From the NCBI RefSeq assembly GCF_019599405.1, contig NZ_RKLQ01000001.1, forward strand, positions 1,240,001-1,304,000: 64,000 nt of DNA. Direction: 5' to 3'. The notes beneath the pieces are model-generated. The model was not told the origin of the DNA, searched no databases, and saw nothing but the letters and a program-made list of their open reading frames with translations. This DNA comes from Haloarcula salinisoli (GTDB lineage Archaea > Halobacteriota > Halobacteria > Halobacteriales > Haloarculaceae). This document shows positions 26,045 to 34,971 of this stretch, piece by piece (position 1 is the first letter of the stretch; each line of letters begins with the position of its first letter). Both the position numbers and the translations under genes were made by a program.

Positions 26045-26103
26045 TCGCTGTGGGTGCAATTCCCACCGATGCGGAAGCCCGCGTGGAGCGGTCTTCCCTC
26101 GCA
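26034..26103. repeat. Direct repeat of the tRNA-Leu 3' end around a T-arm-like hairpin
   Basis: The 11-mer cttccctcgca, the 3' end of the tRNA, occurs at 26034-26044 and again at 26093-26103. Between them, 26041-26047 pairs with 26067-26073 (7 bp) and an inner gtggg (26050-26054) pairs with cccac (26062-26066) around a 7-base loop, mimicking an acceptor/T-arm fold. This fits either the scar of an element that used the tRNA as its attachment site or a partial tRNA duplication. No integrase is present. Confidence 0.55.
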
Positions 26104-26225
26104 AACCTTCTGACCGAGCCCACTACCGGACAGCAGTCTGTCGCGACCAGTTAAATTCCACTATCGGGTGGTAACTTCCATTAATAATAACTAACTTTAT
26201 GCCTGCTCGCGTGTAATCGTCTCAC

Positions 26226-26417
26226 ATGGCCACAGACCAGTCCGATAGTTCCGGTCTCGGGGTCCCCCCGCTAGAGAATACGGCGTTTTTCGACATCGAG
26301 TCCGGTGAGGACTACGTCCGTATCGAACAGTCGCTGGGTAACCAGGTCCGCTACACGCCTGCCGAGGCGCGCGATATCGCCACCGCCATCCTCGACGCCG
26401 TCGACGACGCCGAGTGA
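26226..26417 (+). CDS. Small acidic haloarchaeal protein
   Basis: A 63-residue protein with no known domain. The sequence is well structured: an N-terminal Ser-rich segment, 'FFDIESGEDYVRIEQSLGNQ', then 'YTPAEARDIATAILDAVDD', which predicts a beta hairpin and a helix. ATG 26226 follows 'ctcac' with an AT-rich region ('aataataactaactttatg') about 30 bases upstream. Its high acidity and codon use match real haloarchaeal genes. Function is unknown. Confidence 0.65.
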   Translation: MATDQSDSSGLGVPPLENTAFFDIESGEDYVRIEQSLGNQVRYTPAEARDIATAILDAVDDAE

Positions 26418-26557
26418 GACTGTTGGGGGTCTCGCTCTAACAACGTTCGCCCAGCGGTGCTGTCGAAGACGGCAGTCCCCGGCCAGCAGACAGTGTCCAC
26501 CGCCCAACGTTTGCCCCAGACCGAGCTTCTAAAGCCGGCCCGCTGCCAGGGGCCTCT

Positions 26558-27394
26558 ATGCCGGATTCGCTACACCGCGCTGCGCTCGCCGAGCGGGCCG
26601 CCAGGGCCGGGGGTGTCGTCGCACGGAACCACTTCCGTGAGGCGGTCACCGTCGAGACGAAATCGAGCAAGAACGACGTCGTGACCGAGATCGACCGGGA
26701 CGCCCAATCCCAGGTGGTCGCCACCGTTCGCGAGGAGTTCCCGGACGACCGGTTCCTCTGTGAGGAGGAACTGGTCTCGCGGTCGGGCCCCGAGACGGTA
26801 GAGACCGAACCGACCCCCATCGACTCCGTGCCGGAAGCGGGGACGGCGTGGGTCGTCGACCCCATCGACGGGACCACGAACTACGTGCGCGGCCTGCGCA
26901 CCTGGACGACCAGCGTCGCCGCGATAGCCGACGGCGAGACGGTGGGTGCGGCGACGTACATGCCGTCGATGGGCGACCTCTACGCGAGCGGGCCCGACAG
27001 CGCGACGCGTGACGGCACGACGCTTTCTGTGAGCGAACGTACCGACCCGGAGACGTTCGTCGTCACCCCCGTCGGCTGGTGGGAGCTCGACGACCGCGCC
27101 GAGTTCGGACGGCTCTGTACCGCCGTCGTCTCCCGGTTTGGCGATATGCGACGCATCGGCAGCTTCCAGGCGACGCTCGCGTATATCGCCGATGGCGCCC
27201 TCGACGGGGCGGTCTGCCCGACGCCGACGAACCCCTGGGACACCCTCGCCGGCGTCCACCTGGTTCGCCAGGCCGGCGGGACGGTCACCGACCTAGAGGG
27301 CGAGCGCTGGACCCACGACAGCGTCGGGCTCGTGGCCTCGAACGGCCAGGCCCACGACGAACTCGTCGCCGCCGCGAACGAAGCGCTAGAATAG
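26558..27394 (+). CDS. Inositol monophosphatase/fructose-bisphosphatase-family enzyme
   Basis: A 278-residue Mg-dependent phosphatase. The metal site is visible as 'FLCEEE' (Glu), 'VVDPIDGTTNYVRG' (the family signature with both Asp) and a C-terminal 'NPWDTLAGVHLVRQAGG' (third Asp). Archaeal members often hydrolyse both inositol-1-phosphate and fructose-1,6-bisphosphate, so either role, or a dual one in gluconeogenesis, is possible. Length is normal. Confidence 0.93.
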   Translation: MPDSLHRAALAERAARAGGVVARNHFREAVTVETKSSKNDVVTEIDRDAQSQVVATVREEFPDDRFLCEEELVSRSGPETVETEPTPIDSVPEAGTAWVVDPIDGTTNYVRGLRTWTTSVAAIADGETVGAATYMPSMGDLYASGPDSATRDGTTLSVSERTDPETFVVTPVGWWELDDRAEFGRLCTAVVSRFGDMRRIGSFQATLAYIADGALDGAVCPTPTNPWDTLAGVHLVRQAGGTVTDLEGERWTHDSVGLVASNGQAHDELVAAANEALE

Positions 27395-27465
27395 TTACTG
27401 GCGGTTCGTTGGGTCGCGCACACGCGACCGGAAGCCTGAAATCGACGCCCGCCGGTCACACGGCC

Positions 27466-28614
27466 ATGAACACCTACGAGCGACTCAGCGAGGAGTACGG
27501 GCCGGCCCGGCTCTGGGTCGCCTCCTTCGTCGGCATCGTCGTCGCTACCGCCGGGGCGGCGGTCGCGATGCCGACACGCGTCTGGGACCGCTTCCTCTGG
27601 CACTACTTCTGGGGACCGGTGTACGCCGACGCGAAGGCGGCGAGCTGTGCGGTGATGACCGACAGCGGCCCGCAAGCGCTGTATCAGGGCTGTTCGGCCG
27701 CAGTCGAGAGCGGCGCTATCGTCGCCGAGCCCGGCTACACCATCGTCTCCGAAATCGGCTACATGCTCATCCTGGTGTACATGCTCGTCGGCGTCTATCT
27801 CCTCCTCGAGCGACTGGAGATAGCTGAGGACCCGAACCTCTACTTCGCATTTGTCCCGTTCATGTTGCTGGGCGGCGCGCTCCGGGTCGTCGAGGACGGC
27901 ACTGACAGGGCGGTCGGCGCAGGTGTCGAACCCCTCGTGCAGTACCCCCTGAGCTCCGTCATCATCAGCCCCGTCATCTACGGGACCGTCTTCCTCATGA
28001 CGCTGGTCTCCTTGCTCGCCTGTCTGGAACTCGACCGCCGTGGCGTCGTCGACAGCTACTACCGAGCGACCGCCGGCGTCGGCGTCGCGCTGGTCGTGGC
28101 GACGATGGCCTACCTGACGATGGGGGCGCTGACCACCGACTACTCCACGCTGTACCTGTCGGTGCTCGTCTCGACGGTGGCCATCGCGTCGGTGCTCTCC
28201 TACGGACTCTACTGGCTGTTCGAGAACTACGCCCCCGAGGTCAACAGCGGCACGGGCGCAATCGGCCTGCTGGTCATCTGGGGCCACGCCATCGACGGTG
28301 TCGCCAACGTCATCCTGGCCGACTGGCTGGACGCCCTCAGCGTGCCGCTCACGTACTACCCCAAACACCCAGCCAACGCCTTCATCATCTCGACGACAGA
28401 GGCGCTCCAGCCGGCCGGGCTGACCGCCGCCATCGGCACGTCCTGGCCCTTCCTCTTCGTGAAACTCGCCGTCGCCTCGCTCGTGGTGTGGCTGTTCAAC
28501 GACGAGTTCCTGGACGAGAGTCCGCGCTACGCGCTGCTGTTGCTCATCGCCGTCACCGCGGTCGGACTCGGCCCCGGCACCCGGGACATGCTGCGGGCCA
28601 CGTTCGGTATCTAA
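27466..28614 (+). CDS. DUF63 family membrane protein
   Basis: A 382-residue archaeal membrane protein of the DUF63 family, with about nine predicted helices. Characteristic blocks are 'FLWHYFWGPVYADAK' at the start, 'FMLLGGALRVVEDG', 'YPLSSVIISPVIYG', 'IWGHAIDGVANVI' and 'YYPKHP' near the C-terminus. The conserved His, Asp and Arg residues in membrane segments suggest an enzyme or transporter, but no function is established. It follows the phosphatase gene on the same strand with a 71-base gap. Confidence 0.9.
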   Translation: MNTYERLSEEYGPARLWVASFVGIVVATAGAAVAMPTRVWDRFLWHYFWGPVYADAKAASCAVMTDSGPQALYQGCSAAVESGAIVAEPGYTIVSEIGYMLILVYMLVGVYLLLERLEIAEDPNLYFAFVPFMLLGGALRVVEDGTDRAVGAGVEPLVQYPLSSVIISPVIYGTVFLMTLVSLLACLELDRRGVVDSYYRATAGVGVALVVATMAYLTMGALTTDYSTLYLSVLVSTVAIASVLSYGLYWLFENYAPEVNSGTGAIGLLVIWGHAIDGVANVILADWLDALSVPLTYYPKHPANAFIISTTEALQPAGLTAAIGTSWPFLFVKLAVASLVVWLFNDEFLDESPRYALLLLIAVTAVGLGPGTRDMLRATFGI

Positions 28615-28642
28615 ACTGGGACCGTCCCACCCACCGTGACAG

Positions 28643-30346
28643 CTACGGGAACGGATGGTGGGCCCGGTCGAGCCGCGGTTCGAAGCCGAGCTCGTCGGGC
28701 ACCCGCTCGGCTCGCTCGCCGAAATACGGTTCGTCGAAAAAGAGCGGCTGGGCCGTCGGTGCGAGGACCCGAACGGCTTCGAAGCCCAGCTGTTCGAGGT
28801 CTCGCGTCGTGAGCCGGGTGGCGTACGGGTCCAGCCCGGCCTCGGTAACCCGTCCGACGAGCATCTCGAGCTCCGCCGCCCCCTCGTCCGGGACGGTATC
28901 GGGACCGATACTCGCCAGCGGCACCGCGGTCTCGGCCTCGAGGAGTGACGCGGCTTCGTCGGGGCGGCCCGCGTAGTGACCGATGGCACCGGCCGCCTCG
29001 CCTGCGCCGTCCCGACCCATCCCACGGAGTTCGAGCCAGTTCTGCAGGGCCTCTTCGAGCGCCCCGACGGCTGCGTCGGCCGGGTCCAGCCCGGCGGCCG
29101 ACCCCAGCGCGAACTCGGGCCAGTCCTCGCCCCGCAGCGCCACGGCGACGACGGGGACGTCGACGTCCTGTGTGAGCAACACTGCCGTCGCTTCCAGCCC
29201 CTCAGACCGAGCACGCCGCCGAAGCACGTCGTAGGCCTCGGTCTCGACGACAATCTCCAGTGGGTCGTACGTCGAGTACCACGCGAGCATAGCGGCGTCG
29301 CGCTCGATGACTTCGTACAGCCCCGACAGCAGCGCCTCGGTCTCCGTACTGCCCAGTCCGAGCCCGGTCGTCACAGGTGGTCTGACCGCCTGCGACGGCG
29401 GTGGATAGAGCACTGTCTCGGCGGGCACGTCGACCTCGGCACCGCTTTCCAGATGGTCTGCGGGGAGCCACTGTAACACTTCGTCGACGCCGCCATCGTC
29501 GGGCCGGACGAAGCTGGTAGGCATGACCGCGTCCGCGACGTCGGCCGCCGTCCCCATCGGCAGGTCGTCCGAGCGGTAGACGCCCGAAGCGTAGCGCTCG
29601 TAGCTCTCGCCCAGTGCCTTCATGAAGGCCGTGTCCCAGTCGCTCGCGACGCCGGCGGCCTGCTGTGACGCGCTCACGTCGCTGAACCGTTCTGTGTCCC
29701 CGACAGTCGTGAGGTAGTACGGCGCCGGAAACGACTCGGCCTCGCCGACCTCGCTGACGATGCCGACACGGTCGTCCAGTCCGCCCTCGGCACGGGCGAG
29801 GGCGTCTCGCTCGTACTCCGGCTCCGACTCCCGAAGCGTCCAGGTCCGCGTCCCGCCACAGTCACAGCCCGGGACCGGCAGGAACTGCCGTTCGCTGTAG
29901 GGCAGTTCCACGAGGGTACCGGCGAGGGGTCCCGTCCCCGAAAGGGCCTGTTCGATGCGCCGACCGGCGACGGCGCCCGCGAAGCGCTGTGTCCCGCTGT
30001 CCGGGGCCTCCGTCGGGGACTGTCCCTGGTCCACGTTCGCCCGGACACGCTCGGTGAGACAGTGATAACAGCCCGTCTCGGGCCCGAAACCGGCGACGGC
30101 GGCGTCCACGACCGGGACGCCGCCGACACCGCCGAGTTCGACTGCGACCCACGTCGCCCCCAGTTCCCTGGCTCGGTCGCTTGCGGTCCCGAATTTGTCT
30201 GAGGTGACCTGGTCGACGACGACCGCGAGGTCGGCCGGTCTGACGAGCGGGTCGTCGGCCCGACGCACGCTGGCGTGGCTGTCGGAAAGCGCCGCGACGA
30301 GAGACTCGACCGCCGGGCCGCTCCCGACGACTTCGACAGTTGTCAT
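28643..30346 (-). CDS. YcaO enzyme with N-terminal E1-like docking domain (TOMM type)
   Basis: A 567-residue protein. The N-terminal 190 residues resemble the ThiF/E1-like docking domain of TOMM cyclodehydratases, including a zinc-type pair 'CYHC' and 'CDCGG'. The C-terminal part is a YcaO ATPase, with 'KALGESYERYASG' and 'GLYEVIERDAAMLAW' as ATP/Mg-binding helices. It ends 'HHPFP', like the proline-rich terminus required in SagD/BalhD. YcaO enzymes make azolines or thioamides by phosphorylating backbone amides. No dehydrogenase, transporter or Cys-rich precursor peptide is in the window. It lies 31 bases after tbsP on the same strand, so co-transcription is likely. Confidence 0.9.
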   Translation of the reverse strand: MTTVEVVGSGPAVESLVAALSDSHASVRRADDPLVRPADLAVVVDQVTSDKFGTASDRARELGATWVAVELGGVGGVPVVDAAVAGFGPETGCYHCLTERVRANVDQGQSPTEAPDSGTQRFAGAVAGRRIEQALSGTGPLAGTLVELPYSERQFLPVPGCDCGGTRTWTLRESEPEYERDALARAEGGLDDRVGIVSEVGEAESFPAPYYLTTVGDTERFSDVSASQQAAGVASDWDTAFMKALGESYERYASGVYRSDDLPMGTAADVADAVMPTSFVRPDDGGVDEVLQWLPADHLESGAEVDVPAETVLYPPPSQAVRPPVTTGLGLGSTETEALLSGLYEVIERDAAMLAWYSTYDPLEIVVETEAYDVLRRRARSEGLEATAVLLTQDVDVPVVAVALRGEDWPEFALGSAAGLDPADAAVGALEEALQNWLELRGMGRDGAGEAAGAIGHYAGRPDEAASLLEAETAVPLASIGPDTVPDEGAAELEMLVGRVTEAGLDPYATRLTTRDLEQLGFEAVRVLAPTAQPLFFDEPYFGERAERVPDELGFEPRLDRAHHPFP

Positions 30347-30377
30347 AGCCGCACAGAGACGACAGGGGGAGAAAAAC

Positions 30378-31196
30378 CTAGGCTGCCAGCAGGCTCTGGG
30401 CGACCGTCGCCAGCTCGTCGCCCTCGGCGTCTTCGAGCCGCTCGTCGCCCAGCATCAGACGGAGGCGCGGTCGGCCCACGTCGATGGGGACCTTCTCCGT
30501 GTCGATGAGGCCCATGTCCTCTAGCTTCGTCTTGGTGCGCGAGAAGGTCGCCTTGCTCGCGAGCCCGACGTCCTCGCCCCACTTGCTGATGTCGTACAAC
30601 AGCTCGTTGTTCCGGGCCGCCACCAGCAGGCTGATGGTCACTTCGTCGAGGCCGTCACCGTCGCCCCTAGCGGTCGCCAGCGAGCCGAGGACGCTGTCGA
30701 AGTCGTCGGCGGTCTCGGCACCGATCTCCGATTCGAGTGTCGTCCGGACACGCGAGATAGCGGGCGTACGCAGCGAGTACGCCTCGGCCGTCTCCCACGT
30801 GTTCTCGTAGTACGCCTCCGCATCGTCGACGAAGGTATCGTCGTCGGTGCCGAGCCCGCCGACGACGTCGCCGATAGTGACGAGCGCGTAGACGCCGTCG
30901 GCCGTGACGGCGACGGAGTGGTTCGGGACCGTCTCGAGCAGTCGCATCGAGAGGGTGTCTTCCTCGACGAGGTCGGCCGCCATACTCGCGACGAGGAAGT
31001 CGTCCATCACGTCTTTCAGGGTTCGTTCGTCGGCGAGCACGCGGACCTCGGCACCGACCTCCTGGCGGTCGAGCGTCGTCATCAGGGCCGAGATGGTCTC
31101 CTGTGACGGGTTCACCACGTAAATCGGTGAGTCGGTCTCCTCGAACACCGAGGACAGCATCGAGCCGATATCGTCTTGCAGTAGGGTTGTACTCAT
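30378..31196 (-). CDS. tbsP: TbsP-family transcriptional regulator (DUF5821)
   Basis: A 272-residue haloarchaeal regulator resembling TbsP of Haloferax, which works with TrmB on glycolytic and gluconeogenic genes (from memory). The N-terminal part, 'PIYVVNPSQETISALM', is Rossmann-like. The C-terminal part, 'LLYDISKWGEDVGLASKATFSRTKTKLEDMGLI' (split), is a winged helix, and 'VGRPRLRLML' follows. ATG 31196 is chosen because a TATA-like 'ttaaatgtttta' ends about 27 bases upstream. The close spacing to ycaO suggests it may regulate or be co-expressed with it. Confidence 0.85.
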   Translation of the reverse strand: MSTTLLQDDIGSMLSSVFEETDSPIYVVNPSQETISALMTTLDRQEVGAEVRVLADERTLKDVMDDFLVASMAADLVEEDTLSMRLLETVPNHSVAVTADGVYALVTIGDVVGGLGTDDDTFVDDAEAYYENTWETAEAYSLRTPAISRVRTTLESEIGAETADDFDSVLGSLATARGDGDGLDEVTISLLVAARNNELLYDISKWGEDVGLASKATFSRTKTKLEDMGLIDTEKVPIDVGRPRLRLMLGDERLEDAEGDELATVAQSLLAA

Positions 31197-31404
31197 TGAC
31201 CTATACTGTCTATTGACGGGTAAAACATTTAATTTCATCGGCCGATTATCATTGATTTCGCCGCCTCGACTCTCATTTCGACTATCAAATCAGTACAAAT
31301 ATATCTATCAGTTACCAATATTATGTACGTCTACTTGACAATAACAACGGGCCTTCACGATAAGCAGCTCGTATTCAGCCAGCCTGCAACTGGTATGTAA
31401 GTCG

Positions 31405-33480
31405 CTAAAAATCCGGGTCCAATCTCGCAGCGAGGTCCTCGGACCAGTGGAAGTCGCCCTCGAAGATGACTGGCAGGGAGTTCGACTCGAGTGTCTCGAC
31501 GAGCGTCGCCGCGGAGACGGTGTGTTCGGTCGCGGTCCCGTTCAGGGCCATCTCGCCGTCGACGGGGAGGTCGTAGCTCTCGCCGGCCCCCTGTGGCGTC
31601 ATCACCTCGCAGGTGAGGTTGTAACCGCTATCGGCCTCGCGTACCATCACGACGACGGGGTCCGTCGGCCCCGGCAGCAGCGCGTACGTCCCGTCGCCGA
31701 CGACGGCGTAGTCTTTGCTCATCATGATGCGACGCCGGGCCAGCTGCAGCGCGCGCTGGATGCTGAATCCGTTCGAGAGCAGCCTCGCGAAGGCGGTCCC
31801 GACCATCGCCGCGTGGCTGTCGAGGACATCTGCGAACGTGACGGCCCCGGCCACGGAGCCCTGCTCGATGAGGTCCAGCCCCTGCTGGTAGGAGCCACAG
31901 GCGTTCAGGAAGAACGTGCGGGTGCGCGATTCGGATAGCGACGACATCGAGAGGGTCCCGTCCGGGCAACAGAGGCCGTCATCCTCGCAGTGGCCGATGA
32001 AGTGGACGAAATCGTTCTCGGACTCGAACACGTCCGCGAGCGCGCCCGTCGTCAGCTGGTCGGAGACGGTGACGTCCATGGGGAGGTCGGCCGCCCGATA
32101 TATCTCCGAGACGGCGTGGCGTTCGTCCGACATCTCCATGTCGTTTAGCACCACGGACAGCTGGAGTCGGTCGGTCTCTTTTTTCCGATAGCGGTAGCGG
32201 TTCTCGTAGGCCGACGGGGTCGTCTTGAACGCGTCTATGGGGGTCCCGGGCGCGAGCCAGCCCTGGACACGTCCGACGCCGCCAGTCGGTTCGACCATCG
32301 CCGTTTTTTCGGCTGCTCCCCGGGTGTACGAGTCCGAGAGGGTCTTCTCCAGGAGGTCACACCGCTCCAGTTCCGAGCCGTTCGAGAGGTAGATGAGCGA
32401 GAGCTTATCGAGCAGGAAGGGGAGACAGCGGGCCCGTTCCAGCGACGGTTGCGTATGCGTCGAGAGGTGCCACTCCGGTACCGCGGCGTCGACGGCGTCG
32501 GTCGGCGTCGACAGATACCGCTCCAGACGCCCCGCCGGTGACAGCGACCGCACTGTCTCCGGGTCCAGCGAACACCGCTCCAGTAGTTCGGGGTCGGATT
32601 CGGGGTTCATCCGTCGGACCAGACAGTCCAGGTAGAACAGTCGCTGGACCATCGACCCCACCTCGTCCTGGAAGTCGGGGAACGGACCGAACTCGTAGTG
32701 GACGTCGGTGCCCGCGGCGGTGAGGACGGCCCGTTTCCGGTCGCCGACTGTCACGTCGGCGCCCAGATAGTACGCCAGCGGCGCCAACACGAACAGCGAT
32801 TCGACACAGGCCGGCGCCCGCAGTTCGATACCAGTCTCGGGCATCGTGTTCGCCAGCTCGGTCGGAATCGTCGTGTCCTCGCCGGTCGTCAACAGCGGCG
32901 GGTGGCCACGCTGGCCTGGATGGGAGCGCGACGGACTCAGCGTGTGATGGGCCGCGCTCATATGTGAGATACCCGTCGCCAGTCCCTGGGGCGTTTCCGG
33001 CACCTGGATGTGGGCCGGGCCAATCGACGTCGACTCACCGACGCCGACGGATAGCTCCTGTGAGTCCCACAGTGACAGCACCGTGTCGCCCTTCGTAGGG
33101 CGCAGCGAAGCGGGGCCGTCGAAGCGGACGTGGATACGCCCCTGCTGTGCCGTCAGGGGATTCTCACCGCGAGTCCCGTCAGCGGTCTGGACAGTGACCG
33201 AGAGTAGATACGCTCCCTCCGGTAGTTCAGACGCGCTAGTCAGTGTATACTGTGCGTCACAGTCCAGCGCAGCTACGGTGGGTTCGGTGCCGGGAACGCG
33301 GAGGCGGGCGGTCCGCCCGCGCACGCAGTTGGTCGTCGCACGCGGAATCGTCTCCGGCGGACACTCCCGCCGCTCGTTCAGTTGCGCAAGGACTGTCGAT
33401 GCTCCTGAGCGGTCCTGACGTGCAGTCTTGGCCGCAGTCCTCTGCTCCGCAGCCGTGCCTGCCACCCCCCAAGAGACCAT
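31405..33480 (-). CDS. CHAT-domain cysteine protease-like protein
   Basis: A 691-residue protein. Residues about 430-600 form a caspase-like CHAT domain with the dyad H497 ('FIGHC') and C528 ('LNACGSYQQG'), then 'AVTFADVLDSHAAMVG' and 'RALQLARR'. The first 400 residues are novel to me: a beta-rich part (70-160) and a helical region. No TPR or transmembrane segments are evident. CHAT proteases in bacteria act on partner proteins such as gasdermins or type III-E CRISPR substrates. No such partner is adjacent. The 'tatataat' box at 33506-33513 lies about 28 bases before ATG 33480, supporting a leaderless start. Confidence 0.88.
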   Translation of the reverse strand: MVSWGVAGTAAEQRTAAKTARQDRSGASTVLAQLNERRECPPETIPRATTNCVRGRTARLRVPGTEPTVAALDCDAQYTLTSASELPEGAYLLSVTVQTADGTRGENPLTAQQGRIHVRFDGPASLRPTKGDTVLSLWDSQELSVGVGESTSIGPAHIQVPETPQGLATGISHMSAAHHTLSPSRSHPGQRGHPPLLTTGEDTTIPTELANTMPETGIELRAPACVESLFVLAPLAYYLGADVTVGDRKRAVLTAAGTDVHYEFGPFPDFQDEVGSMVQRLFYLDCLVRRMNPESDPELLERCSLDPETVRSLSPAGRLERYLSTPTDAVDAAVPEWHLSTHTQPSLERARCLPFLLDKLSLIYLSNGSELERCDLLEKTLSDSYTRGAAEKTAMVEPTGGVGRVQGWLAPGTPIDAFKTTPSAYENRYRYRKKETDRLQLSVVLNDMEMSDERHAVSEIYRAADLPMDVTVSDQLTTGALADVFESENDFVHFIGHCEDDGLCCPDGTLSMSSLSESRTRTFFLNACGSYQQGLDLIEQGSVAGAVTFADVLDSHAAMVGTAFARLLSNGFSIQRALQLARRRIMMSKDYAVVGDGTYALLPGPTDPVVVMVREADSGYNLTCEVMTPQGAGESYDLPVDGEMALNGTATEHTVSAATLVETLESNSLPVIFEGDFHWSEDLAARLDPDF

Positions 33481-33642
33481 GTGCTATCTACTGTGGGCTT
33501 ATTCATTATATACGTACTGATACTCAGGTAAGCATTTCCTACTGACAGAATGGGCCTTCTACTCCGGGTGAAAATCTGCCAGCTGCTCACACGGTCACGG
33601 ACAAAGGGTAGATTATTGACGGGCCGGTCCCGACCCACTCAC

Positions 33643-34890
33643 ATGAGCTACGACACCGTCCGCGAGACGGACCCTGCAGTCGCAGACGCCCTGGTTGGCG
33701 AGCGGGCACGCCAGAACGACACGCTGGCCATGATTGCGAGCGAGAACCACGTGTCCGAGGCGGTCATGGAGGCCCAGAGCTCCGAACTCACCAACAAGTA
33801 CGCCGAGGGCTACCCCGGCGAACGCTACTACGGCGGCTGTGAGTTTGCCGACGACGTCGAACAGCTGGCAATCGACCGCGCCAAGGAGCTGTGGGGCGCC
33901 GACCACGTCAACGTCCAGCCCCACTCGGGTTCGCAGGCCAACATGGGCGTCTACCTCGGCGTCCTCGAACCCGGCGACAAGATTCTCTCCCTGGACCTGA
34001 CCCACGGCGGCCACCTCTCGCATGGCCACCCCGCGAACTTCGCCGGTCAGGTGTACGAGGTCGAGCAGTACGAGGTCGACGAGGAGTCGGGCTACATCGA
34101 CTACGATGGCCTGGCCGAACACGCCGAGGAGTTCGAGCCGGACATCATCGTCTCGGGCTACTCCGCGTACCCGCGCGAGGTCGACTTCGGCCGCATTCAG
34201 GAGGCCGCCGACGCCGTCGACGCCTACCATCTGGCCGACATCGCGCACATCACCGGGCTCGTCGCCGCGGGCGTCCACGAGTCGCCGGTTGGCGTCGCCG
34301 ACTTCGTCACCGGCTCGACACACAAGACCATCCGGGCCGGTCGCGGCGGCATCATCATGTGCGACGAGGAGTACGCCGACGACATCGACGCCGCCGTCTT
34401 CCCCGGCTCACAGGGCGGTCCCCTGATGCACAACGTCGCCGGCAAGGCCGTCGGCTTCAAGGAAGCGCTGGAACCGGAATTCGATGAGTACGCCCAGCAG
34501 ACCGTCGACAACGCCGTCGCACTCGGTGACCGACTCAAGGAGCACGGCCTCGACCTGGTCTCGGACGGCACCGACAACCACCTCGTCCTCATCGACCTGC
34601 GTCCCTCTCACCCGGACACGACCGGCAAGGACGTGGAGGCGGCACTCGAAGAGGCTGGTATCGTCCTCAACGCCAACACCGTCCCCGGCGAGACCCGCTC
34701 GGCGTTCAACCCCTCGGGCATCCGCGCGGGCACCCCGGGTCTGACGACGCGTGGCTTCGACGAGGAGGACTGCCGCGAGGTCGCCGACCTCATCTACAAG
34801 ATTGTCGAGGCGCCCCACGACGACGACGTCGTCGCCGAAGTCGGCGAGCGCGTCGACGAACTCACCGACGAGTACCCGTTGTACGAGTAA
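33643..34890 (+). CDS. glyA: Serine hydroxymethyltransferase
   Basis: A 415-residue PLP enzyme interconverting serine plus tetrahydrofolate with glycine plus methylene-THF. Clear blocks are 'MIASENHVSEAVMEA', 'YAEGYPGERYYGGCEFAD', 'VNVQPHSGSQAN' and the PLP lysine in 'TGSTHKTIRAGRGG'. The C-terminal 'FNPSGIRAGTPGLTTRG' is also typical. The archaeal length matches. ATG 33643 is used; an in-frame extension upstream to 33550 is basic and AT-rich and not protein-like. folD is 6.4 kb downstream on the same strand, so two folate C1 genes lie close together. Confidence 0.98.
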   Translation: MSYDTVRETDPAVADALVGERARQNDTLAMIASENHVSEAVMEAQSSELTNKYAEGYPGERYYGGCEFADDVEQLAIDRAKELWGADHVNVQPHSGSQANMGVYLGVLEPGDKILSLDLTHGGHLSHGHPANFAGQVYEVEQYEVDEESGYIDYDGLAEHAEEFEPDIIVSGYSAYPREVDFGRIQEAADAVDAYHLADIAHITGLVAAGVHESPVGVADFVTGSTHKTIRAGRGGIIMCDEEYADDIDAAVFPGSQGGPLMHNVAGKAVGFKEALEPEFDEYAQQTVDNAVALGDRLKEHGLDLVSDGTDNHLVLIDLRPSHPDTTGKDVEAALEEAGIVLNANTVPGETRSAFNPSGIRAGTPGLTTRGFDEEDCREVADLIYKIVEAPHDDDVVAEVGERVDELTDEYPLYE

Positions 34891-34971
34891 CTCGCTGCCT
34901 GCTGGTACTGCTTTCCTATGTCCGCGTATGCGGCGATAGGAGGCAGCTCGGATAAGCGCGAGAACGACGTT

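Noticed and set aside
26980-29253. A 757-codon minus-strand frame over the DUF63 region and YcaO 3' part
   Set aside because: It is mostly antisense to the phosphatase and DUF63 genes and out of frame with ycaO; the product is His/Gly/Arg-rich without domains.
31324-31401. A 25-codon plus-strand ORF between tbsP and the CHAT gene as a YcaO precursor peptide
   Set aside because: It has a few Thr but no Cys-rich core, no leader-like segment and no clear start signal, and lies on the opposite strand from ycaO. It looks like chance in an AT-rich spacer.
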